Made by a program: the position numbers and the translations under genes. A stretch of 63,171 bases of DNA from NCBI GenBank assembly GCA_947483075.1, contig CANKLE010000012.1, positions 1-63,171 on the forward strand. The letters are read 5' to 3'. The DNA is from Flavobacteriaceae bacterium (GTDB lineage: Bacteria > Bacteroidota > Bacteroidia > Flavobacteriales > Flavobacteriaceae). The number at the start of each line of letters is the position of its first letter. The first letter of the stretch is position 1. The notes beneath the pieces are model-generated. The model was not told the origin of the DNA. It did no database searches and saw only the letters and a list, made by a program, of their open reading frames with translations. Shown in pieces: positions 28,199 through 36,281 of this stretch.

Positions 28199-28232
28199 AA
28201 AAGCCTCTTCGGAAACGGAGGGGCTTTTTTTT
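28199..28232 (+). terminator. Intrinsic terminator of the 2289-residue surface protein gene
   Basis: An AAGCCTC to GAGGGGCTT hairpin with a small bulge, followed by eight T, 21 nt after the stop. Confidence 0.8.
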
Positions 28233-28722
28233 AATTAATAATTAAAAATGAATAATTAATAATTGGTGGAGGATACTATGAACAGCTATGAAATTCAAAT
28301 ACTGAATCCCGACACTTCGGGATGATTTGTAGGAGTATACTAAGAACGGCTAGTTGCTGATAGCTCTCAGCTTTCAGCTGACAGCTTTTAGCTCTTAGCC
28401 ACGAATTATAAATTCTAAATTCCAAAATTGAATTGTATACTAATGATAATTTTGGCGCTAAGAAATTCTGCAACGACCATAGGATTTGGCAGGCGTCCCG
28501 AAGCGTCGGGACAAAAAGGAGATCCCGAAGTTTCGGGACCGTTAAGAAACTCGAACTGTTTGACCCGCTTTAGCGAGGGAGTTTTTGAGTTTTAGGAAGT
28601 GAGCCTGTTTTGATCGCCGAAAATCCCAGGTCTTGATTTTTTGTTTCTTTTTCATCAAGGAAAAAGAAAAGATAGAACTTGAATAATGTTTCTTGTATCA
28701 TTTCGAGAAATTGTTTTAGTTC

Positions 28723-28746
28723 GTTTAAACGACTAGTCGTTTAAAC
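28723..28746. repeat. Perfect 24-bp palindrome
   Basis: GTTTAAACGACT is followed directly by its exact reverse complement, with no loop. Such spacer-less palindromes can be dimeric protein-binding sites, but nothing nearby identifies a partner. Confidence 0.85.
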
Positions 28747-28793
28747 TGGGATTAACTTCGTTGATCCCAGAGGGGGAGCCTTCACAAAAAGTC

Positions 28794-28821
28794 CCAACTT
28801 GTGACCAAGTTGGTTTTTTTT
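28794..28821 (+). terminator. Terminator-like hairpin in the intergenic repeat region
   Basis: CCAACTTG (28794-28801) pairs with CAAGTTGG (28806-28813), followed by eight T. No plus-strand gene is directly upstream, so it is either a relic or the end of an unrecognised small RNA. Confidence 0.5.
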
Positions 28822-28864
28822 ACGCCCCAGCCGCTTACGAAAATGAATTTTCGACGCGTAGGTG

Positions 28865-29156
28865 CATAAAAAAAACCGAAACTATAAGTTTCGGTTTTCT
28901 TTGTGGGCGATGAGATTTGATAATAAGAGGAGGAAGCCCAGTGGGCTTCAGGTATTTTTGAGCTTTATTGGATAAGGTAAATTCGGGATTAACTTCGTTG
29001 AGCCCCAGAGGGGGAGCCCGGAACAAAGAAAATCAAACTTGTTTACAACAAGTTTATTTTTTTTATGAATAAAGCTTTACGAAAGTAAACTTTCGACACC
29101 TTTAACCATAAAAAAAACCGAAACTATAAGTTTCGGTTTTCTTTGTGGGCGATGAG
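28865..29156 (-). repeat. Perfect 50-bp direct repeat of the tRNA-Val 3' end plus its terminator
   Basis: Bases 28865-28914 are identical to 29107-29156 (offset 242). The block holds the last 10 nt of the tRNA-Val gene and the hairpin terminator behind it. Weaker similarity extends upstream of both copies (GGGATTAACTTCGTTGA and GGGGGAGCC elements, a T-tailed hairpin and a CGAAA/TTTCG hairpin), which suggests duplication of a larger unit. Confidence 0.85.
29110..29140 (-). terminator. Intrinsic terminator of tRNA-Val
   Basis: On the minus strand an 11-bp stem (29130-29140 with 29114-29124; core CCGAAAC/GTTTCGG) runs into eight T, starting a few bases after the tRNA 3' end. An identical copy lies at 28868-28898. 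Confidence 0.88.
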
Positions 29157-29220
29157 GGATTCGAACCCCCGACCCTCTGGGTGTAAACCAGATGCTCTGA
29201 ACCAACTGAGCTAATCGCCC
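29147..29220 (-). tRNA. tRNA-Val (anticodon TAC)
   Basis: Read on the minus strand from 29220, a 74-nt cloverleaf folds fully: a 7-bp acceptor (GGGCGAT/ATCGCCC), a 4-bp D stem (GCTC/GAGC), an anticodon stem TCTGG/CCAGA with loop TTTACAC, a 5-nt variable loop and a T stem with loop TTCGAAT. The anticodon TAC reads valine codons. CCA is not encoded. Confidence 0.97.
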
Positions 29221-29313
29221 TTGTACAATCAATTACAAATAGGAATGTGTTTCTGATTGCGAGTGCAAATATAAGGGAGTTTTCGGTTTGTGCAAACAAA
29301 AGGATAAAAAAAA

Positions 29314-30534
29314 TTATAAAATTTCGGCCACTACAAATGTACTGCCGCCTACATAGACAAAGTCAGTATTGGCGGCGTTTTTGAGAGCTGCTGCATAAGC
29401 AACTGAAACCGAATTGTATACTTCTCCGGTCAGTTGAAATTCTGCAGCTTTTGTTGCTAAAATTTTGGCTTCCAGCCCGCGAGGCAAATTGGGTTTGCAA
29501 AAATAGTACTGTGCATTTTTAGGAAATAAGGGCAAAATAGCATCGAGGTCTTTGTCATTCACTACGCCTATTACCATATGCAAGTTTGCGTAGGTTTCTT
29601 CGTTGAGTTGTTGCATTACCTCGGCCAATCCATCATAATTGTGGGCGGTATCGGCGATGATTTTGGGATGAGTGCCCAGTTGTTGCCATCGGCCCAGCAA
29701 ACCGGTGTTGGCTACCACATGCAAGAATCCTTGTGCTATGGACAATTCAGAAATAGAAAAATCGGTTTGGTCTTGAAGGACACGAAGGGCTGTTAAAGCC
29801 GTTTTGGTGTTGTGTTTTTGGTAATTGCCCAAAAGTTCGCAGGCGGGAGGTGTTTCTGTCGTATCGGCAGCAAAATAAATGGCTGCGTTTTCGCGGCTGG
29901 CTTTTTCTAGAAATACGACTCGGGTTTCGGGGGTATATTGACCAATAATCACAGGCGTTTTCGCTTTGATAATACCTGCTTTTTCACCAGCAATTTCCGT
30001 TAACGTATTTCCCAAAAATGCCGTATGGTCCAAGCCGATATTTGTAATTACCGAGAGGAGTGGAGTAATAATATTTGTAGCATCCAAACGACCGCCCATG
30101 CCCACTTCGATAACGGCAATGTCTACATTTTGTTGGGCAAAATAATCAAAAGCCAAACCCACCGACATTTCAAAAAAACTCAAGTCGTGGTTTTCAAAAA
30201 AGGTTTGGTGTTGGGCTACAAAGTCAGTGACATATTCTTCTTCGATGCAGTTTCCGTTGATTTTAATTCGCTCTCGAAAATCCTTCAGGTGAGGCGAGGT
30301 GTACAAGCCCACTTTATACCCAGCTTCCTGCAATACCGAAGCCAATAGGTGGGAGGTAGAACCTTTTCCGTTGGTTCCTGCCACATGAATGCAAGCCAGG
30401 TTTTGTTCAGGGTTTCCCAAATAATTAGCCAAAAGTAAGCTATTGTTCAGGTCGGCTTTGTAGGCAATGGCTCCTTGTTGTTGGTACATGGGGAGCTGCG
30501 CAAATAACCACTGTACCGTTTCTTGGTAATTCAT
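29314..30534 (-). CDS. folC: Bifunctional folylpolyglutamate synthase / dihydrofolate synthase
   Basis: An ATP-dependent Mur-ligase-type enzyme that adds glutamate to dihydropteroate and to folates, in the cytoplasm. The 406-residue length is normal. The P-loop GTNGKGS is at residues 53-59, followed by the folate-loop region (GLYTSPHLKDFRERI), the conserved EVGMGGRLDATN at about 142-153 and the DHTAFLGNT motif. The C-terminal domain holds DTAHNYDG. It starts 9 nt after the tonB-like gene stop and is probably cotranscribed with it. Confidence 0.95.
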   Translation of the reverse strand: MNYQETVQWLFAQLPMYQQQGAIAYKADLNNSLLLANYLGNPEQNLACIHVAGTNGKGSTSHLLASVLQEAGYKVGLYTSPHLKDFRERIKINGNCIEEEYVTDFVAQHQTFFENHDLSFFEMSVGLAFDYFAQQNVDIAVIEVGMGGRLDATNIITPLLSVITNIGLDHTAFLGNTLTEIAGEKAGIIKAKTPVIIGQYTPETRVVFLEKASRENAAIYFAADTTETPPACELLGNYQKHNTKTALTALRVLQDQTDFSISELSIAQGFLHVVANTGLLGRWQQLGTHPKIIADTAHNYDGLAEVMQQLNEETYANLHMVIGVVNDKDLDAILPLFPKNAQYYFCKPNLPRGLEAKILATKAAEFQLTGEVYNSVSVAYAAALKNAANTDFVYVGGSTFVVAEIL

Positions 30535-30543
30535 GGGTATGTG

Positions 30544-31422
30544 CTATTCGGTAAGATTGAAGCTGTAAATAATTTTACCCACTTGTTTTGCTGGAGCGGC
30601 AGCATCAGCCTGCCATTTGGTATTCATGGCCGCAATTTTCGCTTGTTCGAGTAAACATTTTGCGGCGTTGGTGGTACCGCGTATGCCAGGATTGGCCGAT
30701 ATTACAGTTCCGTTTTGATCTACCGAAATTTGTACCACTACGATGCCTTGTTCGTTGCAGGTATAATTGGGTTTGGGTTTATTGAGTGCTTTGCGATTGC
30801 CCAGTTGGTAGTTGCCGTTTCCGTTTCCAGATCCGCTACCAGAACCACTGCCGTAACCACTACCGCTACCTATGCCTTGGCCACTTCCGTTTCCGCCACC
30901 ACTTCCGGCGCCTGTGCCGCCACCGCCGTTGTAGCCTGCAGCATTTTTATCGCCATTGTTTTTGCCTTTATTACCGGCAGTTTTGTCGTTACCATCGCCC
31001 GAATTAGCTCCGTTGAGCATACTCGATAGGGCATCGGCAGTCGATTTTGAAGGTTTGGGTTCAGATTTTACAACCGGTTTGGGTTCGGTGATTTTTTTGG
31101 GCTTGTCGGCCGTTTGGGTTTCGGGAATTATTGCCGTTTCTGCTGTGTTTTCTTGGGTCAATACCTCGTCTTCTATTGACTCTTCGGGTGTTGCAGCTGC
31201 GGTTGTAACCGCCTCTTCTGAAGTAAAATTGGTTCCCGAACCTTGGTCACTGTCACCAAAATTCACCGCTACTTCGCCGCCACCGCCGCCACCTTCTAAC
31301 AAAGAAATTGGGGTATTATTGGCCAGTTTTAACCAATAAAAAAGCACAAATAAGAGCGCAAACAACAAAGAGGTAAGCACTAATGATTTTTTCTTATTTG
31401 ATAATTCGGGAAGCACAGGCAT
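30544..31422 (-). CDS. Energy transducer TonB family protein
   Basis: An inner-membrane-anchored periplasmic protein that couples proton-motive force (through ExbB/ExbD) to TonB-dependent outer-membrane receptors. There is a short cytoplasmic N-terminus, one transmembrane helix at about residues 13-33, a Glu/Pro/Lys-rich linker (KPKKITEPKPVVKSEPKP), a long Gly/Ser/Asn low-complexity stretch (about 155-205) and a C-terminal TonB-like fold (205-292, GIVVVQISVDQNGTV, ending GKIIYSFNLTE). The linker makes it longer than classical TonB. No exbB or exbD is adjacent; the next gene upstream is anmK, beyond a 298-bp gap. folC follows at 9 nt. Confidence 0.88.
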   Translation of the reverse strand: MPVLPELSNKKKSLVLTSLLFALLFVLFYWLKLANNTPISLLEGGGGGGEVAVNFGDSDQGSGTNFTSEEAVTTAAATPEESIEDEVLTQENTAETAIIPETQTADKPKKITEPKPVVKSEPKPSKSTADALSSMLNGANSGDGNDKTAGNKGKNNGDKNAAGYNGGGGTGAGSGGGNGSGQGIGSGSGYGSGSGSGSGNGNGNYQLGNRKALNKPKPNYTCNEQGIVVVQISVDQNGTVISANPGIRGTTNAAKCLLEQAKIAAMNTKWQADAAAPAKQVGKIIYSFNLTE

Positions 31423-31720
31423 TCGGTTTGTTTATTTGAAAACGAAAGTAACCAAAAAAAATTGTTTTCGAGACATCATTTGCTAGAATAGAACATAGCT
31501 CAAAACTGTACGCAAAATACAAGTATACAATTTAAGAGAAACGAATGAAAACGGACTCGAAGACTTAATTTACAACATGCATAAATTGAAACATTATTGG
31601 CGTCCTAAAATTTGGATGTAACGTAGCGGAATAAACGTGAAACCTGAAACTTGAAACTTGAAACCTGACTCGAGGCGATAGTCTACAGATGAAGCGAAGC
31701 GGAATAAACTTGAAACAAAA
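31423..31720. other. 298-bp spacer without a gene
   Basis: No credible gene is seen. It contains a short imperfect repeat of GAAACCTGAAACTTGAAA type near 31640-31665 and AGCGGAATAAAC twice (about 31625 and 31698). The promoter of the tonB-folC pair should lie here, but no clean TAnnTTTG box was found on the minus strand. Confidence 0.6.
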
Positions 31721-32785
31721 TTAATCAAACACCTTCCCCGAACAATGATCTTTACTCGCCCCGGTTACCGAACGCAGTACATTCGTTTCGTTGCGCAAAC
31801 GCAGTACGCCTAGCAAACCAAAAATTAAAGCTTCTTTGTATTCAATGGTTTTTTTGTCGGGGATATCAATAGGAATATTGGGCATATAGAATTGCATGCG
31901 GGCTAACAAGAAATCATTATAGGCGCCGCCACCACTTACGAGTATACGGCCAGATTTTAGTGGTAATGCAGCAGCAATTTGAAAGGCTATATGCTCCGTA
32001 AAAGTGTGCATTTTGCTTGCGGTTTCAATAGAAAATGATTCAAGCAAAGGCAATAGGGTATTTTTTACATATTCGATTCCTAAGGACTTCGGCGGCAAAA
32101 GTTGGTAATAAGGAAGCGCGTTCAAGGCATCGTAAAGGGGTCCATGTAAAGTTCCAGATTGAGCAAATGACCCCCGATCGTCGTAATTCCAACCTTGTTG
32201 AGCGGCATAAAAATTGAGCACCGTATTGACCGCTGAGATGTCAAAGGCCAATCGTTGGCCAGCTTGTTCATAGGAAATATTCGAAAACCCACCCAAGTTC
32301 AAGCAGTAGTTGTAATCGGCAAACAAATAGCGGTCGCCAATAGGCACTAGTGGTGCGCCCTGACCGCCCAAGTGCACATCTTGCACCCTGAAATCACAAA
32401 CTACTTTTTGTTGACAATACTGGGCGAGTTCGGGCAAGTTGCCTATCTGCAAGGTAAATCCGTTTTGGGGTTGATGCAAAATGGTATGGCCGTGCGAGCA
32501 AACGGCATCAATAGAATCGAGATCGTGTTGTGCGATAAAATCAAAAATGGTTTTACCAAGTAATTGGGTGTACTTTAGGTTCAATTCGGTCAAGGCAGCA
32601 GCCGAGAAATCATCTGCATTTTTGAGCAGATCTATCCAAGCAGCCGTATAGGGAATGGTCGCGGTAACGCCAATTTTGTAGCGCCATTTTCCGGCAGAAA
32701 ATTCAAAGGATAGTTCTGCCAAATCAATTCCATCGAGCGAAGTTCCAGACATTACTCCGATAACGTTATAGTTTTGTGTTGTCAT
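31721..32785 (-). CDS. anmK: Anhydro-N-acetylmuramic acid kinase
   Basis: This kinase phosphorylates and opens 1,6-anhydro-MurNAc, giving MurNAc-6-phosphate in cell-wall recycling. The ASKHA-fold kinase motifs are clear: GVMSGTSLDGID at residues 10-21, VQDVHLGGQGAPLVPIGD, LNLGGFSNIS and a C-terminal LVSGGGAYND nucleotide-binding motif. The length of 354 is slightly short of the 370 typical of proteobacterial enzymes but usual for Bacteroidota. It is divergent from the acyl-CoA dehydrogenase gene, whose promoter lies just beyond its start codon. Confidence 0.95.
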   Translation of the reverse strand: MTTQNYNVIGVMSGTSLDGIDLAELSFEFSAGKWRYKIGVTATIPYTAAWIDLLKNADDFSAAALTELNLKYTQLLGKTIFDFIAQHDLDSIDAVCSHGHTILHQPQNGFTLQIGNLPELAQYCQQKVVCDFRVQDVHLGGQGAPLVPIGDRYLFADYNYCLNLGGFSNISYEQAGQRLAFDISAVNTVLNFYAAQQGWNYDDRGSFAQSGTLHGPLYDALNALPYYQLLPPKSLGIEYVKNTLLPLLESFSIETASKMHTFTEHIAFQIAAALPLKSGRILVSGGGAYNDFLLARMQFYMPNIPIDIPDKKTIEYKEALIFGLLGVLRLRNETNVLRSVTGASKDHCSGKVFD

Positions 32786-32808
32786 GGGTAAAATTGTCTT
32801 TTCTGAAA

Positions 32809-32839
32809 TTGATTTTTTGATAATTAATAGCTACTTTTG
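32809..32839 (+). promoter_or_regulatory. Promoter of the acyl-CoA dehydrogenase gene
   Basis: TTG (32809-32811), a 20-nt spacer and TACTTTTG (32832-32839) fit the Bacteroidota consensus TTG-N17-23-TAnnTTTG. Transcription would begin near 32846, about 37 nt before the ATG at 32883. This also argues against the longer reading frame that opens at 32784. Confidence 0.7.
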
Positions 32840-32882
32840 GATGCCAAATTTAAAAAAAGTACAACCAATATCCCGAATTATT

Positions 32883-34022
32883 ATGGATTTTAATCTTACC
32901 GAAGAGCACCTCATGATTCAACAAGCTGCGCGCGATTTCGCTCAAACGGAATTGTTGCCTGGCGTGATAGAACGCGATGAATTTTCTAAATTTCCTACCG
33001 AGCAAGTGCAAAAAATGGCTGAGTTGGGATTTATGGGCATGATGGTCGATCCCAAATACGGCGGATCGGGCTTAGATAGTGTTTCTTATGTGTTGGCCAT
33101 GACCGAAATTGCCAAAATAGATGCGTCGGCAGCGGTAATTATGTCGGTAAATAATTCCTTGGTTTGTGCGGGCATCGAAAAATATTGCAACGAAGAACAA
33201 AAACAAAAATACTTGGTGCCTTTGGCCACCGGCGAAGTAATCGGCGCTTTTTGCTTGTCTGAGCCCGAAGCCGGATCGGATGCCACTTCTCAAAAAACAA
33301 CCGCCATCGACAAAGGCGATCATTACCTCTTAAACGGAACCAAAAACTGGATCACCAACGGCTCTTCGGCATCAACCTACATTGTAATTGCCCAAACCGA
33401 TGTAGAAAAAGGCCACAAAGGAATCAATGCTTTTATTGTAGAAAAAGGCTGGGCTGGATTTGAAATTGGTCCAAAAGAAAAGAAAATGGGTATCCGCGGA
33501 TCTGACACACATTCTTTGATGTTTACTGATATGAAGGTGCCGAAAGAAAATCGCATTGGCGCAGACGGTTTTGGTTTCAATTTTGCGATGGCTGTACTGA
33601 ACGGAGGCCGCATCGGAATTGCTTCACAAGCCTTAGGAATTGCTACAGGCGCCTACGAATTGGCCTTGCAATATTCGCAAGAACGCAAAGCCTTTGGCAA
33701 AGAAATATTCAAACATCAAGCCATTGCGTTCAAATTGGCCGATATGGCTACCTCAATTTCGGCGGCTCGTATGCTTTGCCTGAAAGCGGCTTCAGAGAAA
33801 GACGAAGGCAAAGACATTTCTCAATCGGGTGCGATGGCCAAATTATTTGCCTCTCAAACGGCAATGGACGTCACCATCGAAGCCGTGCAAATACACGGAG
33901 GAAATGGCTATGTGGCCGAATACCATGTAGAGCGTATGATGCGTGATGCCAAAATTACCCAGATTTACGAAGGCACTTCTGAGATTCAAAAAATTGTAAT
34001 TTCACGTTCTTTACTCAACTAA
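32883..34022 (+). CDS. Acyl-CoA dehydrogenase (short-chain/butyryl type)
   Basis: An FAD enzyme that oxidises acyl-CoA to enoyl-CoA and passes electrons to ETF, in fatty acid or branched amino acid breakdown. The frame is open from 32784, but the ATG at 32883 (MDFNLTEEHLMIQQAARDFAQ) gives the standard 379 residues and follows a promoter. The family signatures are visible: AFCLSEPEAGSDA, the W-ITN-G substrate/FAD region, QERKAFGKEIFKHQAI, the QIHGGNGYVAEY motif and the C-terminal IYEGTSEIQK, whose Glu is the usual catalytic base. The secreted amidohydrolase follows at 7 nt, so cotranscription is possible. Substrate length cannot be fixed from sequence. Confidence 0.93.
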   Translation: MDFNLTEEHLMIQQAARDFAQTELLPGVIERDEFSKFPTEQVQKMAELGFMGMMVDPKYGGSGLDSVSYVLAMTEIAKIDASAAVIMSVNNSLVCAGIEKYCNEEQKQKYLVPLATGEVIGAFCLSEPEAGSDATSQKTTAIDKGDHYLLNGTKNWITNGSSASTYIVIAQTDVEKGHKGINAFIVEKGWAGFEIGPKEKKMGIRGSDTHSLMFTDMKVPKENRIGADGFGFNFAMAVLNGGRIGIASQALGIATGAYELALQYSQERKAFGKEIFKHQAIAFKLADMATSISAARMLCLKAASEKDEGKDISQSGAMAKLFASQTAMDVTIEAVQIHGGNGYVAEYHVERMMRDAKITQIYEGTSEIQKIVISRSLLN

Positions 34023-34029
34023 TTTCAGG

Positions 34030-35322
34030 ATGAAAAAGACCATTATTTTTGCGCTATTCCTAGTGCCACTTAGTCTATGGGCCCAAGATAATGCGTCGCT
34101 GACTCCTGCAGCTTACCTCAAAGCCTACCAACAATTGCATACACAGCCCGAATTGAGTGGGCAAGAAAAAAATACGGCCACTTTTTTGCGCAAACACTTG
34201 CAAAATTGGGGCTACCAAATTCAGGACTCCCTAGGGTTTTACAGTTTTGCTGCTATACTCAAAAACGGCAAAGGCCCCACGGTATTATACCGAACCGATA
34301 TGGATGCTTTGCCCGTAGAAGAACACACCGGTTTGCCTTATGCCAGTTCGGTAACGGCATTAAAGGATGGTGTAGAAACGCCGGTGATGCATGCCTGCGG
34401 ACACGATGCACATATGGTTACCTGGTTGGCTGTGGCCGACTATTTTGCCCATCACCCCAAAGAATGGAAGGGAACCTTAATCTTATTGGCCCAATCGGCC
34501 GAAGAGATTGGACAAGGCGCCCGCAAGGCAATCGCCCAACCCAGCTTCAAGCAATTGCCAGTGCCCAATTACCAAATTGCGATGCACAACAACGCCGACT
34601 TGGCAGTAGGGCAGGTGGGGTTTTGTGACGGCTACGCAATGGCAGCTGTCGACATGATGAACATCACCCTACACGGAAAAGGAGGACATGGAGCGGTTCC
34701 CCAAAACACCATTGATCCCATACTTTTGGCGGCTCAATTTGTAACCGAAATTCAATCCATTGTGAGTCGGAATTTGCCGCCCACGGATGCTGCTGTCATT
34801 ACCGTTGGGGCTATTCATGGCGGAACCATAGGCAACGTAATTCCCGATCAGGTGCAACTCAAACTCACCATTCGCAGTTTTTCACCCCAAGCCCGACAGT
34901 TGATACTCGATCGCCTCAAAGTTATCGGGGATGGGTTGGCCAGTGCGGCTGGTTTAACAGCTGATTTATATCCTGAATATCATTTGCTTGACATGTCTAT
35001 TGGAGCTGTATACAATGACAGCAGTATGGGCAAAATAGTGGCCGAATCTATTCAAAAAAAATTAGGCAAACAAGCGATTGTTCCAGTTGAGCCTGTGATG
35101 ATTGGAGAAGATTTTGGGATGTACCGCGGCAATCCGGCCATTCCTTCCTACCTGCTCTGGATGGGCACCTTGTTGCCCGCTACCCAAGAAAAATACAAGT
35201 CGCAAAACCAAAATTTTCCTTCCTTACACGCTCCAAATTTTGCTCCCGATTACCAAGCCTCTTTGCCTTTTTCTATTCAAGTGATGACCACAGCGCTACA
35301 AGCCTTGTTTGTGGCCCATTAG
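34030..35322 (+). CDS. Secreted M20 family amidohydrolase/peptidase
   Basis: A zinc-dependent hydrolase of the aminoacylase/hippurate hydrolase group that removes N-acyl groups or cleaves small amides. The signal peptide is MKKTIIFALFLVPLSLWA, with the cut after residue 18, so it acts in the periplasm or outside. Metal-ligand motifs are HACGHDAH (121-128) and AEEIGQGAR, where the EE supplies the general base. The dimerisation-domain motif GKGGHGAVPQNTIDP follows, then a late EDFGMY motif near residue 358. The length of 430 is normal. It lies 7 nt after the acyl-CoA dehydrogenase gene and 26 nt before a GNAT gene. The natural substrate is unknown. Confidence 0.9.
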   Translation: MKKTIIFALFLVPLSLWAQDNASLTPAAYLKAYQQLHTQPELSGQEKNTATFLRKHLQNWGYQIQDSLGFYSFAAILKNGKGPTVLYRTDMDALPVEEHTGLPYASSVTALKDGVETPVMHACGHDAHMVTWLAVADYFAHHPKEWKGTLILLAQSAEEIGQGARKAIAQPSFKQLPVPNYQIAMHNNADLAVGQVGFCDGYAMAAVDMMNITLHGKGGHGAVPQNTIDPILLAAQFVTEIQSIVSRNLPPTDAAVITVGAIHGGTIGNVIPDQVQLKLTIRSFSPQARQLILDRLKVIGDGLASAAGLTADLYPEYHLLDMSIGAVYNDSSMGKIVAESIQKKLGKQAIVPVEPVMIGEDFGMYRGNPAIPSYLLWMGTLLPATQEKYKSQNQNFPSLHAPNFAPDYQASLPFSIQVMTTALQALFVAH

Positions 35323-35348
35323 TTTTCACCATTAATTTTACTATTTGT

Positions 35349-36203
35349 ATGCAGTCCTTTGATTTTCGAAAATTGACACTCAACCAACTTCGTGAACTCG
35401 TTTCTTGGGCCAATCAAGAAGGTTGGAATCCAGGACCTCAGGATGCCGATTTGTTTTACCTGGCCGATCCCGATGGGTTTTATGGCTATTTTAAAGATGA
35501 TGAACTCATCGGAGGCGGATCCTTAGTTTCGTATGCGGGTGAATTTGGATTCATGGGCTTGTACATCATGAAACCCGAATACCGCAGCCAAGGCATTGGT
35601 CGTATGCTTTGGAATCAACGCAAAAATACCTTGTTAAGCAGACTAAAACCTCAGGCAGCCATTGGTATGGATGGGGTAGTGGCCATGCAAGCCTTTTACC
35701 ACAAAGGCGGATTTGAATTGGCCTTTACCGACGAACGCCACGAGAATACCGGAAAAAACTATCCAATTCATCCTGCAGTTTCGTCGATTACACCCGAAGA
35801 TGTGCCAATGATTCTGGCATTTGATAAGCAGTGTTTTGGCTTCGACCGAACGCAATTTATGCAAGCCTGGTTATTTCAAACTCAGGGTGAGGCGTTCAAA
35901 TATAGTGCGTCCGATGGATTACAAGGATTTGCCGTACTACGAAAAGTAAGCCACGGTTATAAAATTGGCCCCTTATTTGCCGAATCCCTGGCGGTGGCCG
36001 AATCCTTGTACGAACGTTGTTTGACTGCAGCTGGTTCTGAAAAAGTATTTTTAGATATTCCGCGCAGCAATCCTTTAGCGGTAACTTTAACTACCAAATA
36101 CCAAACTCAAGCAATGTTTGAGTGTGGCCGCATGTACCATGGAGTTGCTCCAACTATCCCAACAAACAAAGTATTTGGCATCACTACTTTTGAGTTGGGA
36201 TAA
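35349..36203 (+). CDS. GNAT family N-acetyltransferase with a second C-terminal domain
   Basis: Residues 1-140 form a GNAT acetyl-CoA-binding fold with the pyrophosphate-loop motif YRSQGIGRMLW at about 79-89. Residues 145-284 resemble the YitH-like C-terminal acetyltransferase domain (FDKQCFGFDRTQFMQAWL, later IPRSNPLA and MFECGRMYHG). This two-domain layout is common in Bacteroidota; the acceptor substrate is unknown. It is probably in the same plus-strand run as the M20 gene upstream. A 78-bp gap with its own -7 box precedes the next gene. Confidence 0.88.
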   Translation: MQSFDFRKLTLNQLRELVSWANQEGWNPGPQDADLFYLADPDGFYGYFKDDELIGGGSLVSYAGEFGFMGLYIMKPEYRSQGIGRMLWNQRKNTLLSRLKPQAAIGMDGVVAMQAFYHKGGFELAFTDERHENTGKNYPIHPAVSSITPEDVPMILAFDKQCFGFDRTQFMQAWLFQTQGEAFKYSASDGLQGFAVLRKVSHGYKIGPLFAESLAVAESLYERCLTAAGSEKVFLDIPRSNPLAVTLTTKYQTQAMFECGRMYHGVAPTIPTNKVFGITTFELG

Positions 36204-36251
36204 CACGATAAAAAACAGCAAATAAAAAAACAGCTTGTAGTTAAGTTTAAT

Positions 36252-36259
36252 TATTTTTG
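36252..36259 (+). promoter_or_regulatory. Candidate -7 promoter box for the YHS/DoxX genes
   Basis: TATTTTTG fits TAnnTTTG exactly, 22 nt before the start codon. The nearest TTG upstream gives only a 14-nt spacer, so the -33 part is weak. Confidence 0.45.
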
Positions 36260-36281
36260 AAGCTGATAAGTAGAAATTAAT

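Larger units (their letters stand above)
28233..29106. other. Gene-poor, palindrome-rich intergenic region
   Basis: No credible gene is seen. It holds an AT-rich stretch (AATTAATAATTAA type) that resembles 53216-53252; three CCCGA/TCGGG palindromes (about 28306-28323, 28495-28512 and 28522-28539); the motif AGTATACTAAGAACGGC (28334-28350); a hairpin near 28652-28677 (TTTCTTTTTC with GAAAAAGAAA); a 24-bp palindrome; a hairpin with eight T (28794-28821); a GAAGCCC/GGGCTTC hairpin near 28932-28948; and two related copies of GGGATTAACTTCGTTGA (28749 and 28985). This mix looks like accumulated dispersed repeats. Confidence 0.7.

Noticed and set aside
32784..32882. Longer N-terminus of the acyl-CoA dehydrogenase
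   Set aside because: The extra 33 codons overlap a promoter and are not part of the family.
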